DNA of 64,000 nt from Streptomyces sp. D2-8 (GTDB lineage: Bacteria > Actinomycetota > Actinomycetes > Streptomycetales > Streptomycetaceae). Positions 26,488 to 37,937 of this stretch are shown piece after piece (the stretch's first letter is position 1; each line of letters begins with the position of its first letter). Position numbers and translations under genes: made by a program. The DNA lies in NCBI RefSeq assembly GCF_023184515.1, contig NZ_JAAHBP010000001.1:1-64000 (forward strand). The letters are read 5' to 3'. The notes beneath the pieces are model-generated. The model ran no database searches. It had not been told where the DNA came from and worked only from the letters and a program-made list of their open reading frames with translations.

Positions 26488-27015
26488 ATGGCCGGTCACG
26501 AATTCTTCGAACCAGCGGACCGCAAGCGGCCCGTCGCCGATCCCACGGCGGCCGAGCCTCTGGCGGCGGAAGAGCCACGCCATTCCTGCGATCCCGCCTT
26601 CAAGCACGGGGTCGTCGTCGGCTTCGACGGCTCCACGTCCAGTGAGCGCGCCCTGGCGTACGCGATCGGCATGGCCCATCGCTCCGGGTCGGGCCTGATC
26701 ATCGTCCACGTCGCCAACCGGCTGCCGACCACGGTGTGGGCCGGCTGCGAGCCGCCGGTCTTCGTGGACGTGCCGGATCACCGCACCGAGGTGCTCGGTC
26801 TCGAGCTGGCCTGTGCGGAGTATCTCGCCGAGGTGCCCTGGATCCTGGTCGAGCGCGGCGGCGACATCTGCCACGAACTCGAAGAGGTCGGCCGGGAGTA
26901 CGAGGCCGACGCGATCGTCGTCGGCTCCACCCACGGCATCGTGGGCCGCCTCTTCGGCTCGGTCGCCGGGCGCCTCGCCAAGCGGGCGCAGCGCCCCGTC
27001 ATCGTCATTCCCTGA
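26488..27015 (+). CDS. Universal stress protein (UspA) family protein
   Basis: 175 residues from ATG 26488; in-frame ATGs at 26446 and 26404 would add 14 or 28 residues, and none has a good ribosome site. A 45-residue N-terminal extension precedes the Usp fold, which starts VVVGFDGSTSSERALAYAI and ends with AIVVGSTHGIVGRLFGSVAGRL and the beta-strand PVIVIP. The Gly-rich stretch is the ATP-loop region. Usp proteins respond to stress or dormancy signals in actinomycetes. No operon partner is obvious. Confidence 0.85.
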   Translation: MAGHEFFEPADRKRPVADPTAAEPLAAEEPRHSCDPAFKHGVVVGFDGSTSSERALAYAIGMAHRSGSGLIIVHVANRLPTTVWAGCEPPVFVDVPDHRTEVLGLELACAEYLAEVPWILVERGGDICHELEEVGREYEADAIVVGSTHGIVGRLFGSVAGRLAKRAQRPVIVIP

Positions 27016-27139
27016 CGTTCGCGTACGAGCAACTCCCTTGCGTGCCGCATAAATCTACTCACGCGTAGAGGTGTTTGTGCCCTTGTGAAGGGCATATACG
27101 GGACACCGCACAACTGCACATGCACGAAGGGAGCCCGCC

Positions 27140-27700
27140 GTGGACAAAGACGTCTCCGCGGGAAGCGGAATCACGACCGTGGTCGGTCGACTCGCCCTGG
27201 GAATCACCCTGTTGGCCTTCGGGCTGGGGCATACCGCTCTGATCGACGGCGTGTCTGCCGCTGACGCCGTGTCAATCGCCCAGTACGTGGGTGGCATTGC
27301 GCTCTTCGTCGCCGGGCTGGTGGCCCTGCGGGAGGGTGACGCCGCCGGTGGTACGGCGTTCTCGGTGCTCGGGGCGCTGTGGTTCACGTGGGCCGTGTCC
27401 GAGGGTGCCTCCGGCGACGCGACAGGGCTGTTCCTGCTGTTGTTCGCCCTCGTGGCGCTGTCTCTCACGCTCGCGGGCGGGGACCAACTCGGGCAGGGCG
27501 TGTACGGGTTGTTCTTCGTGTCGCTGGTGCTGCTCGCGATCGCCGTGTTCGCGGAGAACGACGGGCTGGCGAAGGTCGGGGGCTGGTTCGCCGTCGCCGC
27601 GGGTGCGGTGGCTTGGTACGCGGCGACTGCCGCGTTGGCGCACTGGCCCACGGCACTCCCGCGACGCGCTGCCGGCCGGGGAGTGACGGCCACCGGTTAG
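27140..27700 (+). CDS. GPR1/FUN34/YaaH-like small integral membrane protein
   Basis: 186 residues from GTG 27140, with GAAGGGAG 6 bases upstream. Five to six hydrophobic segments with short loops (ITLLAFGLGHTAL, IAQYVGGIALFVAGLVALREG, LFLLLFALVALSLTL, GLFFVSLVLLAIAVF, FAVAAGAVAWYAATAALAHWP). Spacing and the Gly/Ala-rich helices resemble the acetate/succinate transporter family GPR1/FUN34/YaaH. The diagnostic NPAPLGL motif is not seen, so transport is uncertain. Single gene followed by a terminator. Confidence 0.6.
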   Translation: MDKDVSAGSGITTVVGRLALGITLLAFGLGHTALIDGVSAADAVSIAQYVGGIALFVAGLVALREGDAAGGTAFSVLGALWFTWAVSEGASGDATGLFLLLFALVALSLTLAGGDQLGQGVYGLFFVSLVLLAIAVFAENDGLAKVGGWFAVAAGAVAWYAATAALAHWPTALPRRAAGRGVTATG

Positions 27701-27742
27701 CTGCGCAGGCCGGGGAGTTGGGCGGCTTCCCGGCGATGAAAA

Positions 27743-27780
27743 CGGACCCCCTGTGCTGCGTGGCAGCACATGGGGGTCCG
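27743..27780 (+). terminator. Hairpin terminator with T-rich tail
   Basis: CGGACCCCC-TGTGCTGC pairs with GCAGCACA-T-GGGGGTCCG (17 bp with one bulge) around a 3-base loop, followed by TCTTCTTT on the plus strand. It ends the YaaH-like gene. Confidence 0.8.
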
Positions 27781-27798
27781 TCTTCTTTGAGTGGCCTG

Positions 27799-27840
27799 TG
27801 CGGGTGCGTGGGGGTTGTTCGCGCAGTTCCCCGCGCCCCT
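27799..27840 (+). repeat. Dispersed 42-bp intergenic repeat, copy 1
   Basis: Matches 39 of 42 bases with 32641-32682. The core GCGCAGTTCCCCGCGCCCCT is GC-rich and can form a small GCGC-rich hairpin. It lies between converging transcripts, at the 3' side of glmS. Confidence 0.8.
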
Positions 27841-27853
27841 AGAAGAAGGTCAC

Positions 27854-29671
27854 TTACTCGACCGTCACCGACTTGGCGAGGTTGCGGGGCTTGTCGATGT
27901 CCCGGCCCAGGGCCAATGCCGTGTGGTACGCCAGGAGTTGCAGCGGGATGCCCATCAGGATCGGGTCCAGCTCGTCCTCGTTCTTCGGGACGACGATCGT
28001 CTCGTCGGCCTTCTCCTGGTGCTGGTGGGCCACCGCGAGGATCTTGCCGCTGCGGGCCTTGATCTCCTCCATGGCGGCGCGGTTCTTCTCCAGGAGGTCG
28101 TCGTCGGGGACGATCGCGACCGTCGGGAGGGCCGGCTCGATCAGGGCCAGCGGGCCGTGCTTGAGCTCCGAGGCGGGGTAGGCCTCGGCGTGGATGTAGG
28201 AGACCTCCTTGAGCTTCAGGGAGGCCTCGCGGGCCACCGGGTAGCCCCGGACGCGGCCGATGAAGAGCATCGAGCGGGCCTCGGCGAACTGCAGGGCCAG
28301 CTTCTTGACGTCCTCCTCCTGCTCCATGATCTCGGCGATCTGGGCGGGCAGCTTGCGCAGGCCCTCGATGATCCGCTTGCCGTCCCGGACCGACAGGTCG
28401 CGGGTGCGGCCCAGGTGGAGGGCGAGGAGGGCGAAGGCGACCGTGGTGTTGGTGAAGCACTTGGTGGAGACGACGCAGACCTCCGGACCGGCGTGCACGT
28501 AGATGCCGCCGTCCGCCTCACGGGCGATCGCCGAGCCGACCACGTTCACCACGCCCAGGACGCGGGCGCCCTTGCGCTTCAGCTCCTGCACGGCGGCCAG
28601 GACGTCGTAGGTCTCGCCGGACTGGGAGACCGCGACGTAGAGGGTGTCGGGGTCGACGACCGCGTTGCGGTAGCGGAACTCCGAGGCGGGCTCGGCGTCG
28701 GCGGGGATGCGGGCCAGCTCCTCGATCATCTGGGCGCCGATCATGCCCGCGTGGTACGAGGTGCCGCAGCCGAGGATCTTCACGCGGCGGATCCGCCGGG
28801 CCTCGCGGGCGTCCAGGTTCAGGCCGCCCAGGTGCACGGTGGAGAAGCGGTCGTCGATGCGGCCGCGCAGCACGCGGTCCACGGCGTCGGCCTGCTCGTG
28901 GATCTCCTTGTGCATGTAGGTGTCGTGGCCGCCCATGTCGTAGGAGGCGGCCTCCCACTCGACCGTGGTGGGCTCCGCCGTGGTGCGGGTGCCCTCCGTG
29001 GTGTAGGTGCGGAAGTCGTCGGCCTTCAGGGTGGCCATCTCGCCGTCGTCGAGGGTGACGATCTGGCGGGTGTGGGCGACCAGGGCCGCTATGTCGGAGG
29101 CGACGAACATCTCCTTCTCGCCGATGCCGAGGACGACCGGGGAGCCGTTGCGGGCGACCACGATCCGGTCGGGGAAGTCGGCGTGCATGACGGCGATGCC
29201 GTACGTGCCCTCGATGAGCCGGAGGGTCTCGCGGACCTTGTCCTCCAGCTTGGTCGCCTGCGAGCGGGCGATGAGGTGGGTGAGGACCTCGGTGTCGGTC
29301 TCGGAGAGGAACTCGACGCCGTCCGCCTCCAGCTTGCGGCGCAGGTCGGAGGCGTTGTCGATGATGCCGTTGTGGACGACGGCGACCTTGCCCTCGGCGT
29401 CCAGATGCGGGTGCGCGTTGACGTCGGACGGGGCGCCGTGGGTGGCCCAGCGGGTGTGGGCGATACCGGTCGTGCCCTTGAAGCGGGCCGGGACCTTGGC
29501 CTCCAGGTCACGGACGCGGCCCTTGGCCTTGACCATCTTCAGGCGGCCGCTCGAAGGGGTGGTGACGACGATGCCCGCGGAGTCGTAGCCGCGGTACTCC
29601 AGGCGCTGGAGGCCCTCCAGGAGGAGGGGCGCGACGTCACGCTTCCCGATGTAACCGACGATTCCGCACAT
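27854..29671 (-). CDS. glmS: Glutamine--fructose-6-phosphate aminotransferase (isomerizing)
   Basis: 605 residues. MCGIVGYIG places the catalytic Cys at position 2 of a class II glutaminase domain (about 1-225, with RWATHGAPSDVNAHPH). Two SIS sugar-isomerase domains follow (ILGCGTSYHAGMIGAQMIEEL, VAVSQSGETYDVLAAV, SEVSYIHAEAYPASELKHGPLALI-type block). It makes glucosamine-6-phosphate for peptidoglycan and other amino sugars. It follows a small gene by 12 bases. A hexosaminidase with a DasR-like site lies close by, so the region handles amino sugars. Streptomyces often has two glmS copies; which one this is cannot be settled here. Confidence 0.95.
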   Translation of the reverse strand: MCGIVGYIGKRDVAPLLLEGLQRLEYRGYDSAGIVVTTPSSGRLKMVKAKGRVRDLEAKVPARFKGTTGIAHTRWATHGAPSDVNAHPHLDAEGKVAVVHNGIIDNASDLRRKLEADGVEFLSETDTEVLTHLIARSQATKLEDKVRETLRLIEGTYGIAVMHADFPDRIVVARNGSPVVLGIGEKEMFVASDIAALVAHTRQIVTLDDGEMATLKADDFRTYTTEGTRTTAEPTTVEWEAASYDMGGHDTYMHKEIHEQADAVDRVLRGRIDDRFSTVHLGGLNLDAREARRIRRVKILGCGTSYHAGMIGAQMIEELARIPADAEPASEFRYRNAVVDPDTLYVAVSQSGETYDVLAAVQELKRKGARVLGVVNVVGSAIAREADGGIYVHAGPEVCVVSTKCFTNTTVAFALLALHLGRTRDLSVRDGKRIIEGLRKLPAQIAEIMEQEEDVKKLALQFAEARSMLFIGRVRGYPVAREASLKLKEVSYIHAEAYPASELKHGPLALIEPALPTVAIVPDDDLLEKNRAAMEEIKARSGKILAVAHQHQEKADETIVVPKNEDELDPILMGIPLQLLAYHTALALGRDIDKPRNLAKSVTVE

Positions 29672-29683
29672 GTATACGTATTC

Positions 29684-29941
29684 CTAGCCGTAGACGATGC
29701 GCCGCAGCTGCCGGAGCGAGAGCTCCGGCGGGGCCACCGCGCGGTATTTGAGATCCGCCTCGATCCGCTCGAAGATCGCCGCGTTGACCAGGCCCTGGGC
29801 CTGGAGCTCGCGGTGGCGGCGACGGACGTACTCCTCGGTCGTCTCGTCGAAGTAGGCGAGCACGTCCTGGATCACCCGCAGCGCCTCGCCCCGGCCGAGG
29901 GCGGTGGACCGCGTCAGATGATCTACGAGTTCGTCGTGCAC
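29684..29941 (-). CDS. Conserved hypothetical protein preceding glmS
   Basis: 85 residues, all helical and charged in appearance (LVDHLTRSTALGRGEALRVI, FDETTEEYVRRRHRELQ, LSLRQLRRIVYG). No cysteine, signal peptide or recognised motif. The 12-base gap to glmS implies co-transcription and perhaps translational coupling. I do not recognise the family. A cytoplasmic helical, possibly nucleic-acid- or protein-binding adaptor would fit, but that is inference. Confidence 0.75.
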   Translation of the reverse strand: MHDELVDHLTRSTALGRGEALRVIQDVLAYFDETTEEYVRRRHRELQAQGLVNAAIFERIEADLKYRAVAPPELSLRQLRRIVYG

Positions 29942-29981
29942 TCGCTAGATCCTGGGGTACCGGCGGCGCTTTCGCAAGAAT

Positions 29982-30001
29982 TCTGCCCGGATTCGGGCAG
30001 A
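29982..30001 (-). terminator. Short hairpin after the DUF4429-like gene
   Basis: TCTGCCCG and CGGGCAGA form a perfect 8-bp stem around a 4-base loop, with an AT-rich AATTCTT following on the minus strand, about 65 bases beyond the DUF4429-like stop. Confidence 0.5.
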
Positions 30002-30065
30002 GCGGGGACCAGGTCGACCACTTCACGGTCGTCCGCCGGGCCAAGGAGCGCCCCGGTCCCGGGTG

Positions 30066-30947
30066 TCACATCCGCTTGAGGACCGCCTGCTTGGCCAGGG
30101 CGAACTCCTCGTCCGTCAGCACGCCCGTGCGGTGCAGTTCACCGAGCTCGCGCAGGCGGCGCAGCAGGGCGTCGTGGTCGTCCTCGGTGGGCGCGACCGG
30201 GGGAGAAGGCGGCTCCGGTCGGGCGTCCACCGGGTGGGCGGCGGCCTGGGCCGGGTGCGGAAGCCTGGCCTGGACCGCCGCCGCGACCAGCGCCATCAGC
30301 GGGTCCTTCTTGAAGCCCCACAGCTCCACGGCGTTGGGGTCGTACTTGGGCGGGGTCTTGGTGGGCGCGTGCCGCACGGTGAAGCGCAGGTGGCCGTTCT
30401 CCAGGCCGGCCGCCGGGTGCCACTCCACGCCCGTGATGTCGGTGAGCGCGAGCGTGCGGGCGCCGGCGGCGGCCTTGGCGTCCTCCGTCTTCCAGTTCCA
30501 CTCCAGACGTATGCGCTCTCCGTCGAAGCCGGCGGTGCCGTCCCCGGCGGAGACCGACAGGGGGACGGAGGGACCCGGCAGCAGGTACGTGTCGACCGGC
30601 CCGGCGGGGACCTGGTCGAGGAGCAGGGCACCGCGCACCTCGTCCACGAAGTACTCGGCGACGCCGTAGCGGTCGGACTCCACGATCAGCTGGTACGGGT
30701 CGTGGGGCTCGGTGAGCCGGCCGCCGGTGGCGTGCAGGAGGGGGTCGGCGCCGTCGCGCAGCCGGAGCCTGAGCCGCCCCGACTTCTTGCCCTGCTCCAG
30801 GGAGATACCGGCCAACGCCCCCAGCGGGACGACCAGTTCACCCAGCTCCCTGCGCAGCAGACTGACGTTCTTGTCCCGTCCCGGAGTCAGCCGTAACGCG
30901 TCCCCGTCGAAGGCCCACGTACCGTCCCTCTGGATGATTTCCGCCAT
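30066..30947 (-). CDS. DUF4429-like domain protein with C-terminal SHOCT motif
   Basis: 293 residues from ATG 30947. Two similar beta-rich units (about 1-110 with GTWAFDGDALRLTPG..., and about 115-215 with GTAGFDGERIRLEWNW) resemble the PH-like DUF4429 repeat found in actinomycetes. After a Pro/Ala linker the last 40 residues (ALLRRLRELGELHRTGVLTDEEFALAKQAVLKRM) are a clear SHOCT helical hairpin, usually an oligomerisation module. No signal peptide or membrane span. Function unknown. Divergent from the hexosaminidase; the 79-base gap holds a DasR-like box. Confidence 0.8.
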   Translation of the reverse strand: MAEIIQRDGTWAFDGDALRLTPGRDKNVSLLRRELGELVVPLGALAGISLEQGKKSGRLRLRLRDGADPLLHATGGRLTEPHDPYQLIVESDRYGVAEYFVDEVRGALLLDQVPAGPVDTYLLPGPSVPLSVSAGDGTAGFDGERIRLEWNWKTEDAKAAAGARTLALTDITGVEWHPAAGLENGHLRFTVRHAPTKTPPKYDPNAVELWGFKKDPLMALVAAAVQARLPHPAQAAAHPVDARPEPPSPPVAPTEDDHDALLRRLRELGELHRTGVLTDEEFALAKQAVLKRM

Positions 30948-30978
30948 GGGGTGGATTGTTCCACCCGTCTCACGAGAG

Positions 30979-30994
30979 AGTGGTCCAGACCTCT
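30979..30994. promoter_or_regulatory. DasR-responsive element (dre)-like site
   Basis: AGTGGTCCAGACCTCT matches the DasR consensus (A-S-TGGTCTAGACCA-S-T) at 14 of 16 positions. It lies 33 bases upstream of the hexosaminidase start and 32 upstream of the divergent DUF4429-like gene. DasR represses chitin/GlcNAc genes until GlcN-6-P binds. Confidence 0.75.
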
Positions 30995-31026
30995 TGGAGC
31001 TCAACGGCTCGTGAAGGGACACGCTT

Positions 31027-32634
31027 GTGAGAGATGGCCGTGTGAGACGGCACCGCAGAATGCTCCGCCTTCTCGGTTCCCTGCTGCTGGTCGCGATGAC
31101 CGCCTCGGTGACCGGGGCCGCTCCCACGCCGGCGGCATCGCCCACCCCGCTCGACCGGGTGGTCCCCGCGCCCGCCTCGGTCGACCCGGGCGGATCCCCG
31201 TACCGGATCACCCGCGGCACCCACATCCGCGTCGACGGGTCCCGTGAGACCCGGGGCATCGGCGGGTACCTCGCGAGGATCCTGCGCCCCTCGACCGGCT
31301 ACCGCCTCCCCGTCACCGCCCAGGGCGCCGGGGGCATCCGGCTGCGCCTCACCGAGGGCCCCTTCGGCGCCGAGGGGTACCGGCTCGACAGCGGCCGGGG
31401 CGGCGTCACCATCACCGCCGCCGAGCCCGCCGGTCTCTTCCACGGCGTGCAGACCCTGCGCCAGCTCCTGCCCGCCGCCGTCGAGAAGGACTCCGTCCAG
31501 CCCGGCCCCTGGCTGGTCGCCGGCGGCACGATCACGGACACCCCGCGCTACGGCTGGCGCGGCGCCATGCTCGACGTATCCCGGCACTTCTTCACCGTCG
31601 GGCAGGTCAAGCGCTACATCGACCAGCTCGCCCTCTACAAGATCAACAAGCTCCATCTGCACCTCAGCGACGACCAGGGCTGGCGCATCGCCATCGACTC
31701 CTGGCCGCGCCTCGCGTCCTACGGCGGTTCGACGGAGGTCGGCGGCGGTCCCGGCGGCTTCTACACCAAGGCCGACTACAAGGAGATCGTGCGGTACGCC
31801 GCCTCCCGCTATCTGGAGGTCGTCCCCGAGATCGACATGCCCGGCCACACCAACGCCGCCCTCGCCTCCTACGCCGGCCTGAACTGCGACGGAGTGGCAC
31901 CCCCGCTCTACACCGGCACCGAGGTCGGCTTCAGCTCGCTGTGCGTCGGCAAGGAGATCACGTACGACTTCGTGGACGACGTGATCCGCGAGCTGGCCGC
32001 GCTCACGCCGGGCAGGTACCTCCACATCGGGGGCGACGAGGCGCACTCCACCAGCCATGAGGACTACGTGACGTTCATGGACCGGGTGCAGCCGATCGTC
32101 GCGAAGTACGGCAAGACGGTCGTCGGCTGGCACCAGCTGACCGGGGCGACCCCGGCGAAGGGGGCCCTCGCCCAGTACTGGGGTCTGGACAGCACCGGTG
32201 CCGAGGAGAAGGCGCGGGTCGCGAAGGCCGCGCAGAACGGGACGGGCCTGATCCTGTCCCCGGCCGACCGGGCCTATCTCGACATGAAGTACACGAAGGA
32301 GACGCCGCTGGGGCTGTCCTGGGCGGGGTATGTCGAGGTGAAGCGGTCTTACGACTGGGATCCCGGGGCGTATCTGCCAGGGGTGCCGGGCGGGGCCGTA
32401 CGGGGTGTCGAGGCGCCGATGTGGTCGGAGACGCTGGAGAACTCCGAGCACATCGAGTACATGGCGTTTCCGCGGTTGCCCGGTGTTGCCGAGTTGGGGT
32501 GGTCGTCGGCGGCTTCTCTTGACTGGGAGCGGTACAAGGGGCGGCTTGCTGCGCAGGCTGAGCGGTGGGATGCGCTGGGGATCGAGTGGTATCGGTCGCC
32601 GCAGGTTCCGTGGGGCGCGTCCGACGGTCGGTGA
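31027..32634 (+). CDS. Secreted GH20 beta-N-acetylhexosaminidase
   Basis: 535 residues from GTG 31027. Signal peptide: basic RRHRR, hydrophobic LLGSLLLVAMTASVTGA, cleavage probably after the Ala near 32. An N-terminal GH20b domain (about 45-165) is followed by the GH20 barrel, which starts YGWRGAMLDVSRHF. The catalytic Asp-Glu pair is in HIGGDEAHS (about 336-342), and WHQLTG and MWSETLEN line the -1 site. It releases GlcNAc from chitobiose and wall fragments outside the cell. A DasR-like operator precedes it, linking it to GlcNAc control and to the nearby glmS. Confidence 0.93.
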   Translation: MRDGRVRRHRRMLRLLGSLLLVAMTASVTGAAPTPAASPTPLDRVVPAPASVDPGGSPYRITRGTHIRVDGSRETRGIGGYLARILRPSTGYRLPVTAQGAGGIRLRLTEGPFGAEGYRLDSGRGGVTITAAEPAGLFHGVQTLRQLLPAAVEKDSVQPGPWLVAGGTITDTPRYGWRGAMLDVSRHFFTVGQVKRYIDQLALYKINKLHLHLSDDQGWRIAIDSWPRLASYGGSTEVGGGPGGFYTKADYKEIVRYAASRYLEVVPEIDMPGHTNAALASYAGLNCDGVAPPLYTGTEVGFSSLCVGKEITYDFVDDVIRELAALTPGRYLHIGGDEAHSTSHEDYVTFMDRVQPIVAKYGKTVVGWHQLTGATPAKGALAQYWGLDSTGAEEKARVAKAAQNGTGLILSPADRAYLDMKYTKETPLGLSWAGYVEVKRSYDWDPGAYLPGVPGGAVRGVEAPMWSETLENSEHIEYMAFPRLPGVAELGWSSAASLDWERYKGRLAAQAERWDALGIEWYRSPQVPWGASDGR

Positions 32635-32640
32635 TTCGGC

Positions 32641-32710
32641 TGCGGGTGCGTGGGGGCTGGTCGCGCGGTTCCCCGCGCCCCTGAAAGATTGCGCAGTTCC
32701 CCGCGCCCCC
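32641..32710 (+). repeat. Dispersed intergenic repeat, copy 2 plus a half copy
   Basis: 32641-32682 matches 27799-27840 at 39 of 42 bases. 32691-32710 repeats only the core GCGCAGTTCCCCGCGCCCC. They begin 6 bases after the hexosaminidase stop, ahead of a terminator hairpin. Confidence 0.8.
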
Positions 32711-32712
32711 AA

Positions 32713-32755
32713 AGACGCGCACCCCCGGTGGACCGTACACCGGGGGTGCGCGTCT
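32713..32755. terminator. Bidirectional terminator between hexosaminidase and desD
   Basis: AGACGCGCACCCCCGGTG and its exact complement form an 18-bp perfect stem with a 7-base loop (GACCGTA), positioned between two converging genes. Confidence 0.9.
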
Positions 32756-32765
32756 GTCTGTGAGG

Positions 32766-34531
32766 TCAGAGGTCCGCTATGGGGTTCCTCAGGGTGCCGA
32801 CCAGCTGGAGGGCGCCGGACGGGTCCGCGAGGTCGACCATCTGCTCGTTGTTGCGGAGCTGGAGGCGGTTGAGGCAGGACAGCGCGAACTCGGGGGCGAA
32901 CATGTCGTACTGCTGGAACTTGTCGGCGAGTGAGGGCATCGAGTCCTGGTAGGCGCGGGTGACCTCCGCGACCGTGCGCCAGAAGTCGTCCTCCTCCAGG
33001 ACGCCCTCGGTGGCGAGGTTCGCCGCGAGGAAGCGGAAGAAGCAGTCGAAGACGTCCGTGAAGATCGACAGGAGCTTCTTGTCCTCCGGGACCTCCACGC
33101 GCAGCCGCTCCACCGTCGGCGGCAGCACCGCGTCCGGGTCCATGACGGCGATCTCCTCGGCGATGTCCTTGTAGATCGCGCGCTGCACCACCCCGTCCTT
33201 CAGCACGAGGATGACGTTCTCGCCGTGCGGCATGAACACCAGGTCGTAGGCGTAGAAGCTGTGGAGGAGCGGCGTGAAGTAGGCCTGGAGGTAGCGGCGC
33301 AGCCACTCCTTCGGGGCGAGGCCCGACTGCTCGATCAGCGCGCCCGCGACCGACGCCCCCTGGTGGTCGACGTGGACCAGGGACGCCATGGTGGCCAGGG
33401 ATTCGCCCTCCGCCAGGGACGGCACCGGGCTCTCCCGCCACAGCGCGGCGAGCATCTTGCGGTAGGGCGAGTAGCGGTCCGTCGCCTGCTCGTACTCCAG
33501 GTGCCGGTAGCCGACCGCCGCGCGCTCCCGGATGATCGACAGGCCCGTGGAGCTCAGCACCGGGTCGCCCTCGATGAGCTGGGCCAGCCAGTCGTTGATC
33601 GCCGGGGTGGCCTCCATGTAGGCCGCCGACAGACCGCGCATGAAGCCCATGTTGATGACCGACAGGGCCGTTTTGACGTAGTGCTTCTCCGGGCTGGTCT
33701 TGTTGAAGAAGGTCCGGATGGACTGCTGGGCCAGGTACTCGTCGTCGCCCTCGCCCAGGCACACCAGGTGTTTCCGGGCGACCTCGGCCGCGAAGGTGAC
33801 GGTGAGCTTGTTCCACCACTGCCAGGGGTGGACCGGGATGAACAGGTAGTCGGCGGGGTCGAGGCCCTGGTCGCGCAGGACGCCGTGGAAGCGCTCGACG
33901 GTCTCGCCGCCCAGCTCCTCGCGCAGGAACGACTCGTACTCGATGCCGACACCGGCCGTGAACGCGGCGCGCGACCTGTGCGCGGCCAGCCACACCAGGC
34001 GGACCGGGCTCGCCGTCTCCGGCGCGTACGACAGGTACTCGTGGATGCCGAAGCCGAGCCGCCCGTTGTTGGCGACGAAGCAGGGGTGGCCCTCGGTCAT
34101 GCCGGTCTCGATGGCCTGGAAGCCGCCGCGGGCGAGCTCGGCCGCCGTGCTCTTCGGCTTGGTGAGCTTGTAGCAGGTGCCGGAGAGGGTGGAGGAGATC
34201 TCCTCCAGGTAGACCGGCAGGACGTCGTCGCTCAGGCCCAGGGACTTCTGCAGTTCGATGAAGAAGTCCAGCGCGGCGAGCGGGACTTCGGTGCCGTTCC
34301 GGTGGCGGGTGATCGAGTCGGCGTCCACCTGCCAGTGGTCCAGGGCGCGGCGGGCCGCGGAGAAGCGGTAGCTCGTCAGGCCGTCGTCACTGCGGACGAC
34401 GTACTGCTCCCCGTCCTCCTCGGGGGTGATCAGCCGCTCGTGCGTGAACTCGGCGAGCGCCTTGCGGACCAGCAGGCGGTTGGCCTGGTCCCAGCGCTCG
34501 GGGGACAGGTGTGCCACGGCGTCGGACAGGG

Positions 34532-34535
<4 letters not shown>
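32766..34535 (-). CDS. desD: Desferrioxamine synthetase DesD (NIS synthetase)
   Basis: 589 residues of the IucA/IucC family (NRPS-independent siderophore synthetase). Visible conserved blocks are STLSGTCYKLTKPKS and ATP-site residues in HPCFVANNGRLGFGIHEYL, the FIPVHPWQWWNKL stretch, RTFFNKTSPEKHYVKTALSVINMGFMRG-type core, and HSFYAYDLVFMPHGENVILVLKDG. It joins N-hydroxy-N-succinylcadaverine units and cyclises the trimer to desferrioxamine E with ATP. The ATG overlaps the desC stop by 4 bp. Last gene of desABCD. Confidence 0.95.
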
Positions 34536-37783
<3,248 letters not shown>

Positions 37784-37845
37784 GTGGGGGTCCTCCGGGT
37801 GGGACAGTCCGGTGCGGGACAGGGTGGGCTGATCTCCGGTCCAAC

Positions 37846-37864
37846 TTAGGTAAGCCTAATCTAA
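37846..37864. promoter_or_regulatory. Iron box (DmdR1/IdeR site) of desABCD
   Basis: TTAGGTAAGCCTAATCTAA is close to the 19-bp DmdR1/DtxR consensus TTAGGTTAGGCTAACCTAA. It lies 63 bases upstream of desA, where iron-loaded repressor would block transcription. Confidence 0.9.
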
Positions 37865-37937
37865 GTTACTTGACGGGAGGGCGGGCCCTGCCGTGACTGT
37901 GATCACTCGTGTCACTGCGGTCCTGGTGAGGCTGCGG

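Noticed and set aside
30014..30025. AGGTCGACCACT near the small gene upstream of glmS, as a second DasR site
   Set aside because: The two half-sites abut without the two central bases of the dre consensus.
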